From Halorussus aquaticus (lineage in GTDB: Archaea; Halobacteriota; Halobacteria; Halobacteriales; Haladaptataceae), in NCBI RefSeq assembly GCF_024218795.1, contig NZ_CP100400.1, forward strand, positions 1,302,001 to 1,366,000: a stretch of DNA of 64,000 nt, given 5' to 3'. Below the pieces are notes generated by a model, which was not told where the DNA came from, did no database searches, and was given only the letters and a program-made list of their open reading frames with translations. Each line of letters starts with the position of its first letter. Position 1 is the first letter of the stretch. This document shows positions 55,750-64,000 of this stretch, one piece after another. Position numbers and translations under genes: made by a program.

Positions 55750-57027
55750 ATGACGAGCGACGCGCAGGCCGAGGCCGGAACCCCCGAGGGGCAAGGCCCG
55801 GTCGAGATATCTCCTGAATTGGCAGACCGACTCGAAGAGAAGCGCGAGGACCTCTTCGAGAAGTTCGAGATCCGCGACGAGTTCCCCCAGAAGGTGCTGA
55901 CCGAGGCCGAGAAGCGCACCGAGGACATCCAGTCCGAGATTCGAGACGAGGTCGAGGAGCGCGAGGACCTCCGGGACAAGACGACGTGGACGACCGACCC
56001 CATCGACGCGCAGGACTTCGACGACGCCCTCTCCATCGAAGAGCGCGACGACGAGTACGTCCTCTGGGTCCACATCGCCGACGTGACCCACTACGTCAAC
56101 CCCGAGACCAACATGTGGGAGGAGGCCGTCGAGCGCGCCAACACCGTCTATCTGCCCGACTACACGATACACATGCTCCCGCCGGTGCTCGCGGAGACGG
56201 TCTGCTCACTGGTGCCAAACGAGGACCGCCTCGCCCACACCGTCGAGATGCACCTCGACAAGGAGGACCTGGGCTACGAGAGCATCGACATCTACAAGTC
56301 GGTCATCAACAGCGACGAGCGACTCACCTACACGCAGGCCGAGGACCGCATCGAGGACGAGGACGCCGACCTCCACGAGGAGAACGAACTCGCGTTCGAG
56401 TTGGCCGACAAGATGCACCAACAGCGCAAGGAAGAGGGGAGCCTCGTTCTCAACCCCCGGCGGGACCGCGCTCACACCATCATCGAGGAGTGCATGCTGA
56501 AGGCCAACAAGGCCGTCACGCACACGCTCATGTGGGACCGCGGCGTCGAGGCGATGTACCGAGTCCACCCGCAACCGAGTCCCGACGAGTGGAGCGAGGC
56601 CCTGCAGGAGATTCAGGACTTAGACGGCGTCTCGATTCCGGGGTCGAAGTGGGACGACCCCCGACAGGCCGTCAACGCCACGCTCGAAGACGCGCCGGAC
56701 CGCCAACTCGACAAGATTCAGTGGGCCGTGATGAAGGTGATGCCCCGGGCGCGGTACATGAACGACCCGTTCGGCGGCCACCACGCGCTCAACTTCGAGA
56801 TTTACGGCCACTTCACCAGTCCCATCCGGCGACTCAGCGACCTCATCAACCACTGGATAGTGTACACCAACGACGTGCCCGAGGACCTCGTGGCGCTCTG
56901 CGACCGCGCCAGCGACAAGCAGGCCGACGCCGAGGCCTGCGAGCGCGAGTACAAGCAGTTCCTCGAAGAGGTCGGTCTCGACGCCGCGGCGGTCAACAAC
57001 CGCGGCATCGAAGTCGTCGAGGAGTGA
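55750..57027 (+). CDS. RNB-domain ribonuclease (RNase II/R family)
   Basis: This 425-residue protein contains the RNB catalytic region: DPIDAQDFDDALSIE (Asp cluster, about 82-96), WVHIADVTHYV, RANTVYLPDYTIHMLPP and the C-terminal HFTSPIRRLSDLINHW. It is shorter than bacterial RNase R because cold-shock and S1 domains are absent. It should degrade RNA 3' to 5'. The stop is immediately followed by the convergent GNAT gene stop. Confidence 0.94.
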   Translation: MTSDAQAEAGTPEGQGPVEISPELADRLEEKREDLFEKFEIRDEFPQKVLTEAEKRTEDIQSEIRDEVEEREDLRDKTTWTTDPIDAQDFDDALSIEERDDEYVLWVHIADVTHYVNPETNMWEEAVERANTVYLPDYTIHMLPPVLAETVCSLVPNEDRLAHTVEMHLDKEDLGYESIDIYKSVINSDERLTYTQAEDRIEDEDADLHEENELAFELADKMHQQRKEEGSLVLNPRRDRAHTIIEECMLKANKAVTHTLMWDRGVEAMYRVHPQPSPDEWSEALQEIQDLDGVSIPGSKWDDPRQAVNATLEDAPDRQLDKIQWAVMKVMPRARYMNDPFGGHHALNFEIYGHFTSPIRRLSDLINHWIVYTNDVPEDLVALCDRASDKQADAEACEREYKQFLEEVGLDAAAVNNRGIEVVEE

Positions 57028-57561
57028 CTACAACTCCTTCTCGCGGACGTAGTCGGTGACGGTCTCGCCCTCGAACTCGGACTCGCGCTCGCCGACCGCC
57101 CGGTACCCCCGACGCTCGTAGAAGGCGTTGCCGACCTCGTTGTCGGCCAGTACGAGGAGTCGGAGTCGCTCGGCCCCGCGGTCGGCCGCCCACGCCTCGA
57201 CCCGGTCGAGCATCGCGGACCCGACGCCCTCGTCCCAGTGGTCGGGGTGGACGTAGATGCGCGGGAGTTGGGCCGCGGCGTCGTCCGCGCGCTCCTCGTC
57301 ACCGAGGACACTCTGCGCGAATCCGATCAGTTCGGTTTCGGCGTCCCCGCCGTCTCCCTCGCGCTCCGCGACCAGAAACAGGCCGTCCTCGCGCTCGACC
57401 GACTGGCGCAGAGCGAAGAGGTCGTACCAGTCGTCAACGACCGACTCGACGGCCTCAGCGCCCAGAATGTCGTCGTAGGTCGCGTGCCACGACTCGCGGG
57501 CGACGCGGCGCACGTCGCCCACGTCGCCGGTCGTCGCCGGGCGAACGTCAGTGTCGTCCAT
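57028..57561 (-). CDS. GNAT-family N-acetyltransferase
   Basis: From ATG 57561 there are 177 residues. GNAT motif A is PRIYVHPDHWDEGVGSAMLDRVEAWA (acetyl-CoA binding V-x-x-x-x-R/Q-G-x-G/A variant), followed by VLADNEVGNAFYERRGYRAVGE (motif B). Acceptor unknown. Confidence 0.9.
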   Translation of the reverse strand: MDDTDVRPATTGDVGDVRRVARESWHATYDDILGAEAVESVVDDWYDLFALRQSVEREDGLFLVAEREGDGGDAETELIGFAQSVLGDEERADDAAAQLPRIYVHPDHWDEGVGSAMLDRVEAWAADRGAERLRLLVLADNEVGNAFYERRGYRAVGERESEFEGETVTDYVREKEL

Positions 57562-57638
57562 GCGTCGTGCGTGTGCGACCGGCGACAAATAGGTTTCGCG
57601 AGCGAGGGGTTCAGTATCGCGGACCGCCAAGCCCCGCC

Positions 57639-58337
57639 GTGACCGAGTATCCCGACCCCGAGTCGCGCAACGTCCTCGAACCGAGGTGTTCGCGGTGTCC
57701 CGCGCTGGTCGAGTCCCGCGAGCGCATCTCGTGGGGCAACGGGTCGCTCGACGCCGACGTGGTGGTCGTCGGGGAAGCGCCCGCCTTCGGCGTCGAACCA
57801 CGTTCGACGGAAACGACGAGCGGCGACGAGCCGCGAGTCGGCGACCCGGAGGCCGACCGCTGGCGGGGCGGTAACTGGACGGGGATGGCCTACACCTCCC
57901 GCCACTCCGGCCGGGCGGTCCGAGACCTGTTCGCCGACGCCGATGTCGAGCCAGAGGACCTCTACTTCACGAACGCAGTGAAGTGCTTTCCAGCGGACTC
58001 CGAGAACGCCGAGGCGGAGGACGACGGCACCCCGACCAACCGCGAACCGACAGCCGAGGAACGCCAGAACTGCCGGGGCCACCTCGCGGCCGAAATCGAG
58101 CGAACCTCCCCCGCGGTGGTGGCGACGACCGGTAAGCACGCCACGCTGGCGCTGGTAGGCGACCTCCCCGGCGGGTTCCTCGACGCCGTCCTCGACCGCC
58201 GCGACCTCCCGGAGTTCGGGACGACCGTCCTCCCGCTGCTCCATCCCTCCTACCAGAACGTCTGGCTCCCGCGAATCGGGTACGACCGCGAGGAGTACGT
58301 CGCCGCGATTCGAGAGGCGGTGTCGGCGTGCCGGTGA
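57639..58337 (+). CDS. Uracil-DNA glycosylase, family 4-like
   Basis: Start GTG 57639 gives 232 residues beginning MTEYPDPESRNVLEPRC; the upstream extension is rejected. Four cysteines (C17, C20, one in VKCFPAD and one in NCRGHL) match the [4Fe-4S] ligands of family 4 UDGs. Motifs are VVVGEAPAFGVE (uracil pocket) and LLHPSYQN, the C-terminal H-P-S loop. The enzyme removes uracil from DNA. A longer than usual loop with EPRSTETTSGDEPRVGDPE lies after the first motif. Confidence 0.88.
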   Translation: MTEYPDPESRNVLEPRCSRCPALVESRERISWGNGSLDADVVVVGEAPAFGVEPRSTETTSGDEPRVGDPEADRWRGGNWTGMAYTSRHSGRAVRDLFADADVEPEDLYFTNAVKCFPADSENAEAEDDGTPTNREPTAEERQNCRGHLAAEIERTSPAVVATTGKHATLALVGDLPGGFLDAVLDRRDLPEFGTTVLPLLHPSYQNVWLPRIGYDREEYVAAIREAVSACR

Positions 58338-58392
58338 CAGTCGGTGGCGAAGACGCACTGCTCGGACCCCCGTTTTTCAATACTGGACAGCT

Positions 58393-58401
58393 CTTTTAAA
58401 G
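58393..58401 (+). promoter_or_regulatory. Putative TATA box of the HTH-10 gene
   Basis: CTTTTAAAG lies 23-31 bases before the ATG at 58424. Confidence 0.45.
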
Positions 58402-58423
58402 AAGAACGCCGATTAGTGGGACG

Positions 58424-59071
58424 ATGAGTATCATCGCGGAGTTCACGACGCCCGCCGGTGAGTTCGCGCTGGGCGACGCGCTCGCCGCCCACCCCGACGT
58501 TCGCGTCGAACTGGAGAAGGTCGTGCCGACGCGCAAGGAGATACTGCCGTTCTTCTGGGCGTGGGGCGAGACGCTGGCGGAGTTCGCCGAGACGGTCCGC
58601 GAGCAACCGAGAGTCGAGTCGCTGGAGGTCCTAGACAGCATCGACGACCAGACGCTCTACCGAGTGGAGTGGGCGGACGTCGTGGCCGACCTCGCGCGCG
58701 TCATCCAGCGCGTCGATGCCACCGTGCTGGAGGCAAGCGGGCAACGCGACGCGTGGCGATTCGAACTCCGCTTCCCGTCTCACGACGCCGTCCGGTCGTT
58801 TCAGTCCGACTGCATCGACCACGACATCTCGCTCGAACTCCAGCGACTCCACTCGCTGACCGAAATCGACGCCGACGGCACCTACGACCTGACCGCCGAA
58901 CAGCGCGACACCCTGCTGACCGCGCTCGAACACGGCTACTTCGAGGAACCCCGGGACGTCACGCTCGAAGAACTCGCCGACCTGCTCGACCTCTCGCCGA
59001 CCGCCGTCTCGGGTCGGATGCGCCGGGCCGAGGCGAAACTCATCGCCCGGACGCTGGTCACCGACACCTGA
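58424..59071 (+). CDS. HTH-10 (Bat-type) transcription regulator
   Basis: The 215-residue protein opens MSIIAEFTTPAGEFALGDAL, the usual Bat-family start, with a ligand/sensing-like domain up to ~150. The HTH-10 segment (LTAEQRDTLLTALEHGYFEEPRDVTLEELADLLDLSPTAVSGRMRRAEAKL, about 154-205) ends the protein. Target genes unknown; both neighbours are repair or NUDIX enzymes. Confidence 0.92.
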   Translation: MSIIAEFTTPAGEFALGDALAAHPDVRVELEKVVPTRKEILPFFWAWGETLAEFAETVREQPRVESLEVLDSIDDQTLYRVEWADVVADLARVIQRVDATVLEASGQRDAWRFELRFPSHDAVRSFQSDCIDHDISLELQRLHSLTEIDADGTYDLTAEQRDTLLTALEHGYFEEPRDVTLEELADLLDLSPTAVSGRMRRAEAKLIARTLVTDT

Positions 59072-59083
59072 CCGGCGGCGACC

Positions 59084-59614
59084 TCAGAGCAGTCCTTCCT
59101 CGCGGGCGAGCAGGAGCGCCTCGATGGTGGCGTCGTTGGCGGGGGCCTCCCGCGCGGCGTCGAGGGCGTCCTCGACGGGCATCGCTCGGACCGAGAGGAA
59201 CTCGTTGTCGTCCAAGTCGCGTTCGACGGGCGTCAGGCCCTCCGCGAAGACGATGCCGCGCTCGTGGCGCAGGACGCCGGTCGAGCAGTAGAAGTCCTCC
59301 AAGAGACTGACGCCCGCGGCGTCGAACCCGGTCTCCTCGCGGAGTTCGCGCGCCCCGGCGACCGTGTAGGACTCGCCGTCCTCGACGATTCCGGCCGGAC
59401 ACTCCAGACACGTCTCGCCGATGACCGGTCGGTACTGCTCGACGAAGACGACCTGCCCGTCGGCGACCGCCAGCACCACGACCGCGGGCGGGAGTTCTGC
59501 CCAGTAGTACTTCTTGGTCGAACCGTCGGGTTGCTCGACGAGGTCGTAGCCCCCGGTGTACCATCCGGTTTCGTACTCCGCGACCGACTCGACGACGCGC
59601 CAGTCCTCGCTCAT
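59084..59614 (-). CDS. NUDIX hydrolase, ADP-ribose pyrophosphatase-like
   Basis: The 176-residue protein has the NUDIX box GIVEDGESYTVAGARELREETGF (about 74-96), with the REET..G core (RELREETGF). VEQYRPVIGETCLECPAGIVE and EDFYCSTGVLRHERGIVFA match ADP-ribose pyrophosphatases. Substrate not certain. Convergent with the HTH-10 gene. Confidence 0.9.
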   Translation of the reverse strand: MSEDWRVVESVAEYETGWYTGGYDLVEQPDGSTKKYYWAELPPAVVVLAVADGQVVFVEQYRPVIGETCLECPAGIVEDGESYTVAGARELREETGFDAAGVSLLEDFYCSTGVLRHERGIVFAEGLTPVERDLDDNEFLSVRAMPVEDALDAAREAPANDATIEALLLAREEGLL

Positions 59615-59687
59615 GTGGAGTGGGTCGCGTGCCGGACGCTAAAACGTGACTGCTCGTCCCCGGCCACTCGACCGGAATCCGGGCGCG

Positions 59688-60020
59688 TTAGGACTCCGAC
59701 TCGGCCTCCCGTCCGGCGGCCTGCGATGCCTGCCCGTCCTGCTTGCGGAGTTGGTGGACGAGGTTGAGGTGGAGGAGGTGGAGGTGCATCCCGATTCCGA
59801 ACAGGAGCAGTCCCATCCCCACGAAGATGAGCGGGAGGAGTATCGCATCGACCGCGGCCGCGACGCTCCCGAGGTTCGCGGGGAGGACCGCGACCACGGC
59901 CAGCGCGAACGCGAACAGTATCACCGCGAGTCCGGACTTGACCATGCGAGAGTACCGACCGACCCGCTGGATTCGCGCCTCGATGTCCGACTGACTCAAC
60001 GGCGACTCTCCGTCAGCCAT
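59688..60020 (-). CDS. Small two-helix membrane protein
   Basis: From ATG 60020 there are 110 residues: a polar N-terminus (SQSDIEARIQRVGRYSRMVK), then two helices (about 29-50 and 57-80), then a His/Leu-rich HLHLLHLNLVHQL and acidic tail. Unknown function. It is divergent from the DtxR gene. Confidence 0.7.
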   Translation of the reverse strand: MADGESPLSQSDIEARIQRVGRYSRMVKSGLAVILFAFALAVVAVLPANLGSVAAAVDAILLPLIFVGMGLLLFGIGMHLHLLHLNLVHQLRKQDGQASQAAGREAESES

Positions 60021-60263
60021 GCTTCGGTGTACGGTCCCCGCTCGTGGTCGTCCCTGTCCGGTCGGCCGTGAACATGCTGCGCAAACGTACAGGCGCGGAG
60101 CCTTAGTAGCTTGTTGCCCGTCACGCTCCGACCGCGTAACCGCCGGAACCCCGCCGACGGACCGCTCGATTCCCGGCCGTACGTCGGTCTCCCGGACTCG
60201 GTCAGCGCGCCCGAGATGTCCGGGAACAGGCTTATGCCCGTCCGACACGACCAAACGCGTAAC

Positions 60264-60785
60264 ATGAGCGAGGTATCCGAGAGCGTCGGCCGCTACCTCA
60301 GCGCCGTCCACCTGCTCACGGCCGAGACCGACCGCCGTGCGGGCACCGGCGAACTCGCGGAAGTGCTCGACGTGAGCGACGCCAGCGTCACCGGGATGGT
60401 CACGTCGCTCGACGAGCGCGGTCTCGCGGACTACGAGAAGTACGAGGGCGTCGTCCTCACCGACGACGGCGAGGCGGCGGCCCGCGAGTTCACGTGGCGG
60501 CGTTGCGTCGCCGAGAACTTCCTCGAAGACGACCTCGACCTCGACGTGGCGGCGCTCCGAGAGGGCGACGCCGACGACCCGCGCGCCATCGGACAGGCGC
60601 TCTCCGAGGAGGCGGTCCACCGACTCAAGAACCTCGTGGACCACCCCTGCGACGGGAAGTGCAGCGCGCCCAATCACGAGTACAGCGCGTGCAGTGACGA
60701 GGTCCGCGGGACGGCCGAACGCGCCGAAGCGGTGCGCGAGGACGACGATATCGGTACTGCGGACGACGCCGACGCCGAATCGTAG
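60264..60785 (+). CDS. DtxR/SirR-family metal-dependent regulator
   Basis: The 173-residue protein has an N-terminal winged helix (SVGRYLSAVHLLTAETDRRAGTGELAEVLDVSDASVTGMV, about 6-45) and the DtxR dimerisation and metal region (CVAENFLEDDLDLD, LSEEAVHRLKNLVDHPCDGKCSAPNHEY). The C-rich DHPCDGKCSAPNHEYSACSD could hold Fe or Mn ligands. It likely represses iron or manganese uptake genes, none of which are in this window. Confidence 0.9.
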   Translation: MSEVSESVGRYLSAVHLLTAETDRRAGTGELAEVLDVSDASVTGMVTSLDERGLADYEKYEGVVLTDDGEAAAREFTWRRCVAENFLEDDLDLDVAALREGDADDPRAIGQALSEEAVHRLKNLVDHPCDGKCSAPNHEYSACSDEVRGTAERAEAVREDDDIGTADDADAES

Positions 60786-60856
60786 CCAGCGCTCCGACGG
60801 CGATTCTTCCTGTTCTCCCGGACCGCGGCGGTCCCGGGCCGGAATTCGAAACCCGC

Positions 60857-61273
60857 TTACTGCGCCACGAGGTCGCGATAGACGCGACCGAACGCCTGCC
60901 GTCGGAGGGTCGCCACCGCGGCCCGGCGCTCGTTCTCGTACGTCGCGGCGACGACGGTCTCGCCGAGGGCGTCGTGCCACGCGACGTGACCGACGCTCTG
61001 GGACCCCTCCTCGCTCACCTCGCGGTCGCGGTCGGCCAACCACTCCTCGTACTCCTCGCGCGTGCCGGTCCGGACTTCGAGCAGCGACGCGAACAGGGCG
61101 TCGCGCGCCGTCTCGACCACCTCGCCGGTCACGCGCTGGTCGTACTCGTCGGCGTCGAACGCCATCGCCCTCGCCGTCTCCTTGACGACGGTCTGGGCCG
61201 CGGGACCGACCGCCTCGTAGCGCTGCCGTGCCTCGGTCTCGGTCTCGGGCGCGAGAAAGCCGTGCATCTCCAT
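60857..61273 (-). CDS. DUF5809 family protein
   Basis: The 138-residue helical protein starts MEMHGFLAPETETEARQRYEAVG and ends LRRQAFGRVYRDLVAQ. I match it to DUF5809, a haloarchaeal family often next to DUF5810 as here. No catalytic motif is visible; it may be third in a rimI-DUF5810-DUF5809 minus-strand run. Confidence 0.75.
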   Translation of the reverse strand: MEMHGFLAPETETEARQRYEAVGPAAQTVVKETARAMAFDADEYDQRVTGEVVETARDALFASLLEVRTGTREEYEEWLADRDREVSEEGSQSVGHVAWHDALGETVVAATYENERRAAVATLRRQAFGRVYRDLVAQ

Positions 61274-61395
61274 AGCCGGGCGTTCGGAGGCCGGGGACTA
61301 CTCCTTTTCGTCCTCGCTCGATACGACACCAGCAGTCACCGACAGGACCGCAGCAGTCGGAGAGAAGAACAGTTCGTCGAGCGCCCGCAGGTCGT

Positions 61396-61827
61396 TCACT
61401 CCTCGTCGTCCTCGCCCTCGTCGTCCAGCATCTCCTCGGTCATCTCTTGGGCCTCTTGGAGAATCCCTTGCGCTTCGGCGTCGAGTGCAGGCGCGCTCGC
61501 GTTGCCCGCACCGCTGGTGCGCGACCCGCGACCCCGCTCGTTGGCACGCTCTAACTCGTCCTCGAAGAGGTCGCCCGCTTGCGGTTCGTCGTCGTGGCCG
61601 TGGTCGTGCGTGGTGTCCTCGAAGACCTGCGGGAAGCCGACCTCCTTGGCGTGTTCCTCGATGCGTGCCGCGAGTTCGTCTTCCCCGTCCTCGCTCCACC
61701 CGGGCGCGTGGTCGTCCAGCCACGCCTCGTGGTCGTCGTCGCCGAGCATCGCCGTGAACGCGAGGTGGTTGGCGAGGTGTTCGGCGTCGGACTGGGGCGT
61801 CTCGCAGACCGGACAGGCGTATCCCAT
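61396..61827 (-). CDS. DUF5810 family zinc-finger protein
   Basis: From ATG 61827 there are 143 residues, MGYACPVCETPQSDAEHLANHLAFTAMLGDD. The C-x2-C ... H-x3-H arrangement is a single C2H2-like zinc finger near the N-terminus. An acidic C-terminus ends in EMLDDEGEDDEE. DUF5810 is a haloarchaeal family of unknown function. Confidence 0.75.
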   Translation of the reverse strand: MGYACPVCETPQSDAEHLANHLAFTAMLGDDDHEAWLDDHAPGWSEDGEDELAARIEEHAKEVGFPQVFEDTTHDHGHDDEPQAGDLFEDELERANERGRGSRTSGAGNASAPALDAEAQGILQEAQEMTEEMLDDEGEDDEE

Positions 61828-61895
61828 GGCCGAGCGTAGGTCGTCCGCGCCGAAAAGCGCCACGCTCGACGCTCACCTTCGCTCGACCCGCCGAC

Positions 61896-62429
61896 TCACG
61901 CGTCGAGGTCCACGACCATGATGAGCGCGTCCTCGCCGTCGTCGTAGTACCGCGGGATGGTCCGGAGGAACTCGAAGTCGAAGTCCCGGTACAGCGACAC
62001 CGCGCGGTCGTTGCTCGCCCGGACCTCCAACTTCACGCTCCGCGCGCCCCGGACCTCCAGCACGTGGAGCGCGCGCTCCAGCAGTCGCGCACCGACGCCC
62101 TCGCCGCGGTGGTCGGGATGCACCGCGATGTCCTTGACGTGGCCGAACGGTCGGCCGTGGTTGGGGACGAGGTCGGCCACGACGTAGCCGACGACGCTCT
62201 CGTTCGTCCGCACGCCTCGCTCGTCGCCGCCTTCGACCAGCGGGCTTCCCGACCCTCCGCCCGCGACCGCCACCAGAAAGCCGCGTTCGCCCAGATATCG
62301 CTCGAACGCGGAGAACGGCCACGGCTGGTCGAACGAGGCCCGCTCGATGCGTAGCACGGCCAGCAGGTCGGCCTGCACCGCCTGCCGAATCCGGACGCCG
62401 CCGCCGTCCTCCGCGTGAGTCGTTGTCAC
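61896..62429 (-). CDS. rimI: Ribosomal-protein-alanine N-acetyltransferase (RimI-like)
   Basis: The 177-residue GNAT protein has IRQAVQADLLAVLRIERASFDQPWPFSAFE, typical of RimI, motif A KDIAVHPDHRGEGVGARLLERAL and motif B LEVRASNDRAVSLYRDFDFEFL. Archaeal RimI/Ard1 acetylates N-termini of proteins. An acidic insert interrupts the region near residues 55-75. TATA-like CTTAAG is at 62453-62458. Confidence 0.88.
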   Translation of the reverse strand: MTTTHAEDGGGVRIRQAVQADLLAVLRIERASFDQPWPFSAFERYLGERGFLVAVAGGGSGSPLVEGGDERGVRTNESVVGYVVADLVPNHGRPFGHVKDIAVHPDHRGEGVGARLLERALHVLEVRGARSVKLEVRASNDRAVSLYRDFDFEFLRTIPRYYDDGEDALIMVVDLDA

Positions 62430-62749
62430 TGCCCGCGGTTTCTCGCCCGACCCTTAAGAGTGTCATGCCCGAACCCGACCCCGTAATTCTTTAGTAGCAC
62501 TAATCATAAGAACGAAATGCACTCTCCGGCCGGAGGTGCAAGCTCCCGAAATCTCCCCCACCCACCCCCACCTTTTGATACCCGCCTTCTGCTCCACGCA
62601 GTCGCGTCGCTCCGTCGAGTGACTTCTCGGTCGCTCGTTCGTCGCGATCGTTCCTCACTCGCGGTAGAGTCGCCGCTTCTAACGGGAGTGACGGGACGCG
62701 AGACTGACGGTTAATCGAGACGCAAAAATAGAGAGAAGAACCGCGCTAC
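62430..62749. other. Intergenic region with palindrome, no gene seen
   Basis: About 320 bp between acnA stop and rimI start. CTCCGGCCGGAG (62524-62535) is a perfect 12-bp palindrome flanked by GCAC (62519-62522) and GTGC (62536-62539), so a strong stem could form. A cytosine-rich tract follows (about 62552-62572). No gene or RNA recognised; part of it may be an acnA terminator region. Confidence 0.5.
62452..62459 (-). promoter_or_regulatory. Putative TATA box of rimI
   Basis: On the minus strand TCTTAAGG lies 23-30 bases before the ATG at 62429. Confidence 0.4.
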
Positions 62750-64000
62750 TTAGTCGTCCGCGGGGGTCGCGCCGGAGCTACCGCCTTCGGCCTGCTTCTT
62801 CGTGTGCGAGAGCTTGCCACCGTCGGCCAGAATCTCGCGTTCGCGGGCGGAGGCGTCGAGGTGGGCCGTCGCTTCCCAGTCGTCGTTGACGCGCACCGTG
62901 AACTCTTCCTGACCGGAGCGGACCGCTTCGGCCACGTCGTCCACGATTTCGATGTCGTCGCCCTGCTGAATCTTCGCGTAGGTCTCCTCGTCGATTTCGA
63001 GCGGGATGAGACCGAAGTTGAAGAGGTTCGCCTTGTGGATGCGGGCGAAGCTCTGGGCGAGGACGCCCTCCACACCGAGGTACATCGGGCACAGCGCGGC
63101 GTGTTCGCGCGAACTACCCTGACCGTAGTTCTCGCCCGCCACGAGGAAGCCGCCGTCGGCGTCCAGCGCGCGCTGGGCGAAGTCCTGGTCCACTCGCGAG
63201 AGGGTGAACTCCGAGAGCTTCGGGATGTTCGACCGGAACTTCAGGATGTCCGACGTCGCCGGGATGATGTGGTCGGTCGTGATGTTGTCTTCCATCTTCA
63301 GGAGCGCCTCTCCTTCGAGGCTGGCCTGAAGTTCGTCCTTCAGCGGCACGTCGCCGATGTTCGGCCCCTTGATGAGTTCGTCGTCGGGAGCCTCGTCGGG
63401 CGCGATGAGGTCCACGTTGCTGCCCGTGTACTTCTCGGGCATCTCGAAGCCGGGGTCCTCGAGGTCGCCGAGTTCGTCGGCGAGGTTGCGCGGGTCGATG
63501 ATCTCGCCCTTGATGGCGGCCGCGGTGGCGACTTCGGGCGAGCAGAGGTAGACGTTGTCGTCCTCGATACCCGAGCGACCCTCGAAGTTACGGTTGAACG
63601 TCCGGAGCGACACGGAGTCGCTGGCCGGGACGTGACCGATGCCGATACAGGCACCGCAGGTCGCCTCGGAGAAGTTGACCCCTGCGGCCATCATCTCGGA
63701 GACCCAGCCCTCGCGGGCGAGCATCTCGGAGGCCTGCTTGGAACCGGGCGCGACGATCATCTCGGTCGTCTTGTTGGTCTCGCGGCCTTCCAGCATCTTC
63801 GCGGCCGGGAGGATGTCCTCGTACGCGCCGTTGGTACAGGAGCCGATCATGACCTGATCGACTTCCGTGCCTTCGACCTCGTTGACCGGCACGACGTTGT
63901 CGGGCATCGACGGCTTCGCGATGAGCGGTTCGATGTCCGAGAGGTCGATGGTGATCTGGTCGTCGTAGTCGGCGTCCTCGTCGGGACCGACCTCGACGTA
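62750..64000 (-). CDS. Aconitate hydratase (3' part, cut by window edge)
   Basis: The minus-strand frame runs from the window end at 64000 to the stop at 62750; about 417 residues are visible. It has the [4Fe-4S] regions MIGSCTNG and ATCGACIGIGH, each with cluster cysteines. The C-terminal swivel domain includes NITTDHIIPATSDI, VAGENYGQGSSREHAAL and IHKANLFNFGLIPLEI. It catalyses citrate to isocitrate in the TCA cycle. The length suggests a monomeric aconitase with an archaeal or bacterial arrangement; the start is outside the window. Confidence 0.93.
   Translation of the reverse strand, partial: YVEVGPDEDADYDDQITIDLSDIEPLIAKPSMPDNVVPVNEVEGTEVDQVMIGSCTNGAYEDILPAAKMLEGRETNKTTEMIVAPGSKQASEMLAREGWVSEMMAAGVNFSEATCGACIGIGHVPASDSVSLRTFNRNFEGRSGIEDDNVYLCSPEVATAAAIKGEIIDPRNLADELGDLEDPGFEMPEKYTGSNVDLIAPDEAPDDELIKGPNIGDVPLKDELQASLEGEALLKMEDNITTDHIIPATSDILKFRSNIPKLSEFTLSRVDQDFAQRALDADGGFLVAGENYGQGSSREHAALCPMYLGVEGVLAQSFARIHKANLFNFGLIPLEIDEETYAKIQQGDDIEIVDDVAEAVRSGQEEFTVRVNDDWEATAHLDASAREREILADGGKLSHTKKQAEGGSSGATPADD

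Overview
The window is a stretch of haloarchaeal (class Halobacteria) chromosome. Base composition is very GC-rich, the predicted proteins are strongly acidic, and many genes have a TATA-like box about 25-35 bases before the start codon with little or no leader. Class-typical genes include an archaeal CCA-adding enzyme, NOG1, aIF1, F420 genes (cofE, mer), a FlaD/E-domain protein, a PGF-CTERM surface protein, HTH-10 (Bat-type) regulators and an intron-bearing tRNA(CAU). I cannot fix the genus from sequence alone.

Layout. 1-2.8 kb: the 5' part of a CDF cation exporter, cca, tRNA-Asn and an intron-containing tRNA-Met(CAU); the 3' end of each tRNA is repeated about 164 bp downstream. 2.8-14.2 kb: a five-PAS/GAF histidine kinase, an orphan ArlD/E-domain protein, two surface or membrane proteins, KDG kinase, a sirtuin, O-acetylhomoserine sulfhydrylase and MutL. 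14.6-23.6 kb: an acetate-use locus with acetyl-CoA synthetase, a two-subunit Na+/solute symporter, a universal stress protein, a recombinase-like/GAF/HTH-10 fusion regulator and a second, diverged acetyl-CoA synthetase. 23.8-26.2 kb: an Orc1/Cdc6 gene broken by an in-frame amber codon, next to a candidate replication origin with five copies of a ~20-bp repeat in inverted arrangement. 26.2-29.0 kb: MutS.

29.3-38.6 kb: an isolated Tat-type secreted protein of unknown function, a small copper-handling cluster (HMA chaperone, DUF4396, DUF326 four-helix protein), ThiD-ThiN, NOG1, and two DUF389 membrane proteins flanking a SIMPL lipoprotein. 38.7-48.2 kb: EngB, a thioredoxin-reductase-like flavoprotein, a 2-hydroxyacid dehydrogenase, a methyltransferase, a NUDIX-eIF2B fusion, an Hvo_1808-type surface protein, a phosphoesterase, and the overlapping cofE-mer pair. 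48.2-54 kb: small proteins, a TetR regulator and the MoxR/DUF58/transglutaminase operon. 54-64 kb: housekeeping genes (aIF1, rhodanese, RNB nuclease, GNATs, family 4 UDG, NUDIX, DtxR, RimI) and the 3' part of aconitase.

The most notable features are the origin-like region beside an interrupted Orc gene, the tyrosine-recombinase-like/GAF/HTH-10 regulator between two acetyl-CoA synthetase genes, the changed core motifs of the second synthetase, and the matched tRNA 3'-end duplications. All names come from motif recognition by eye; no database search was run.
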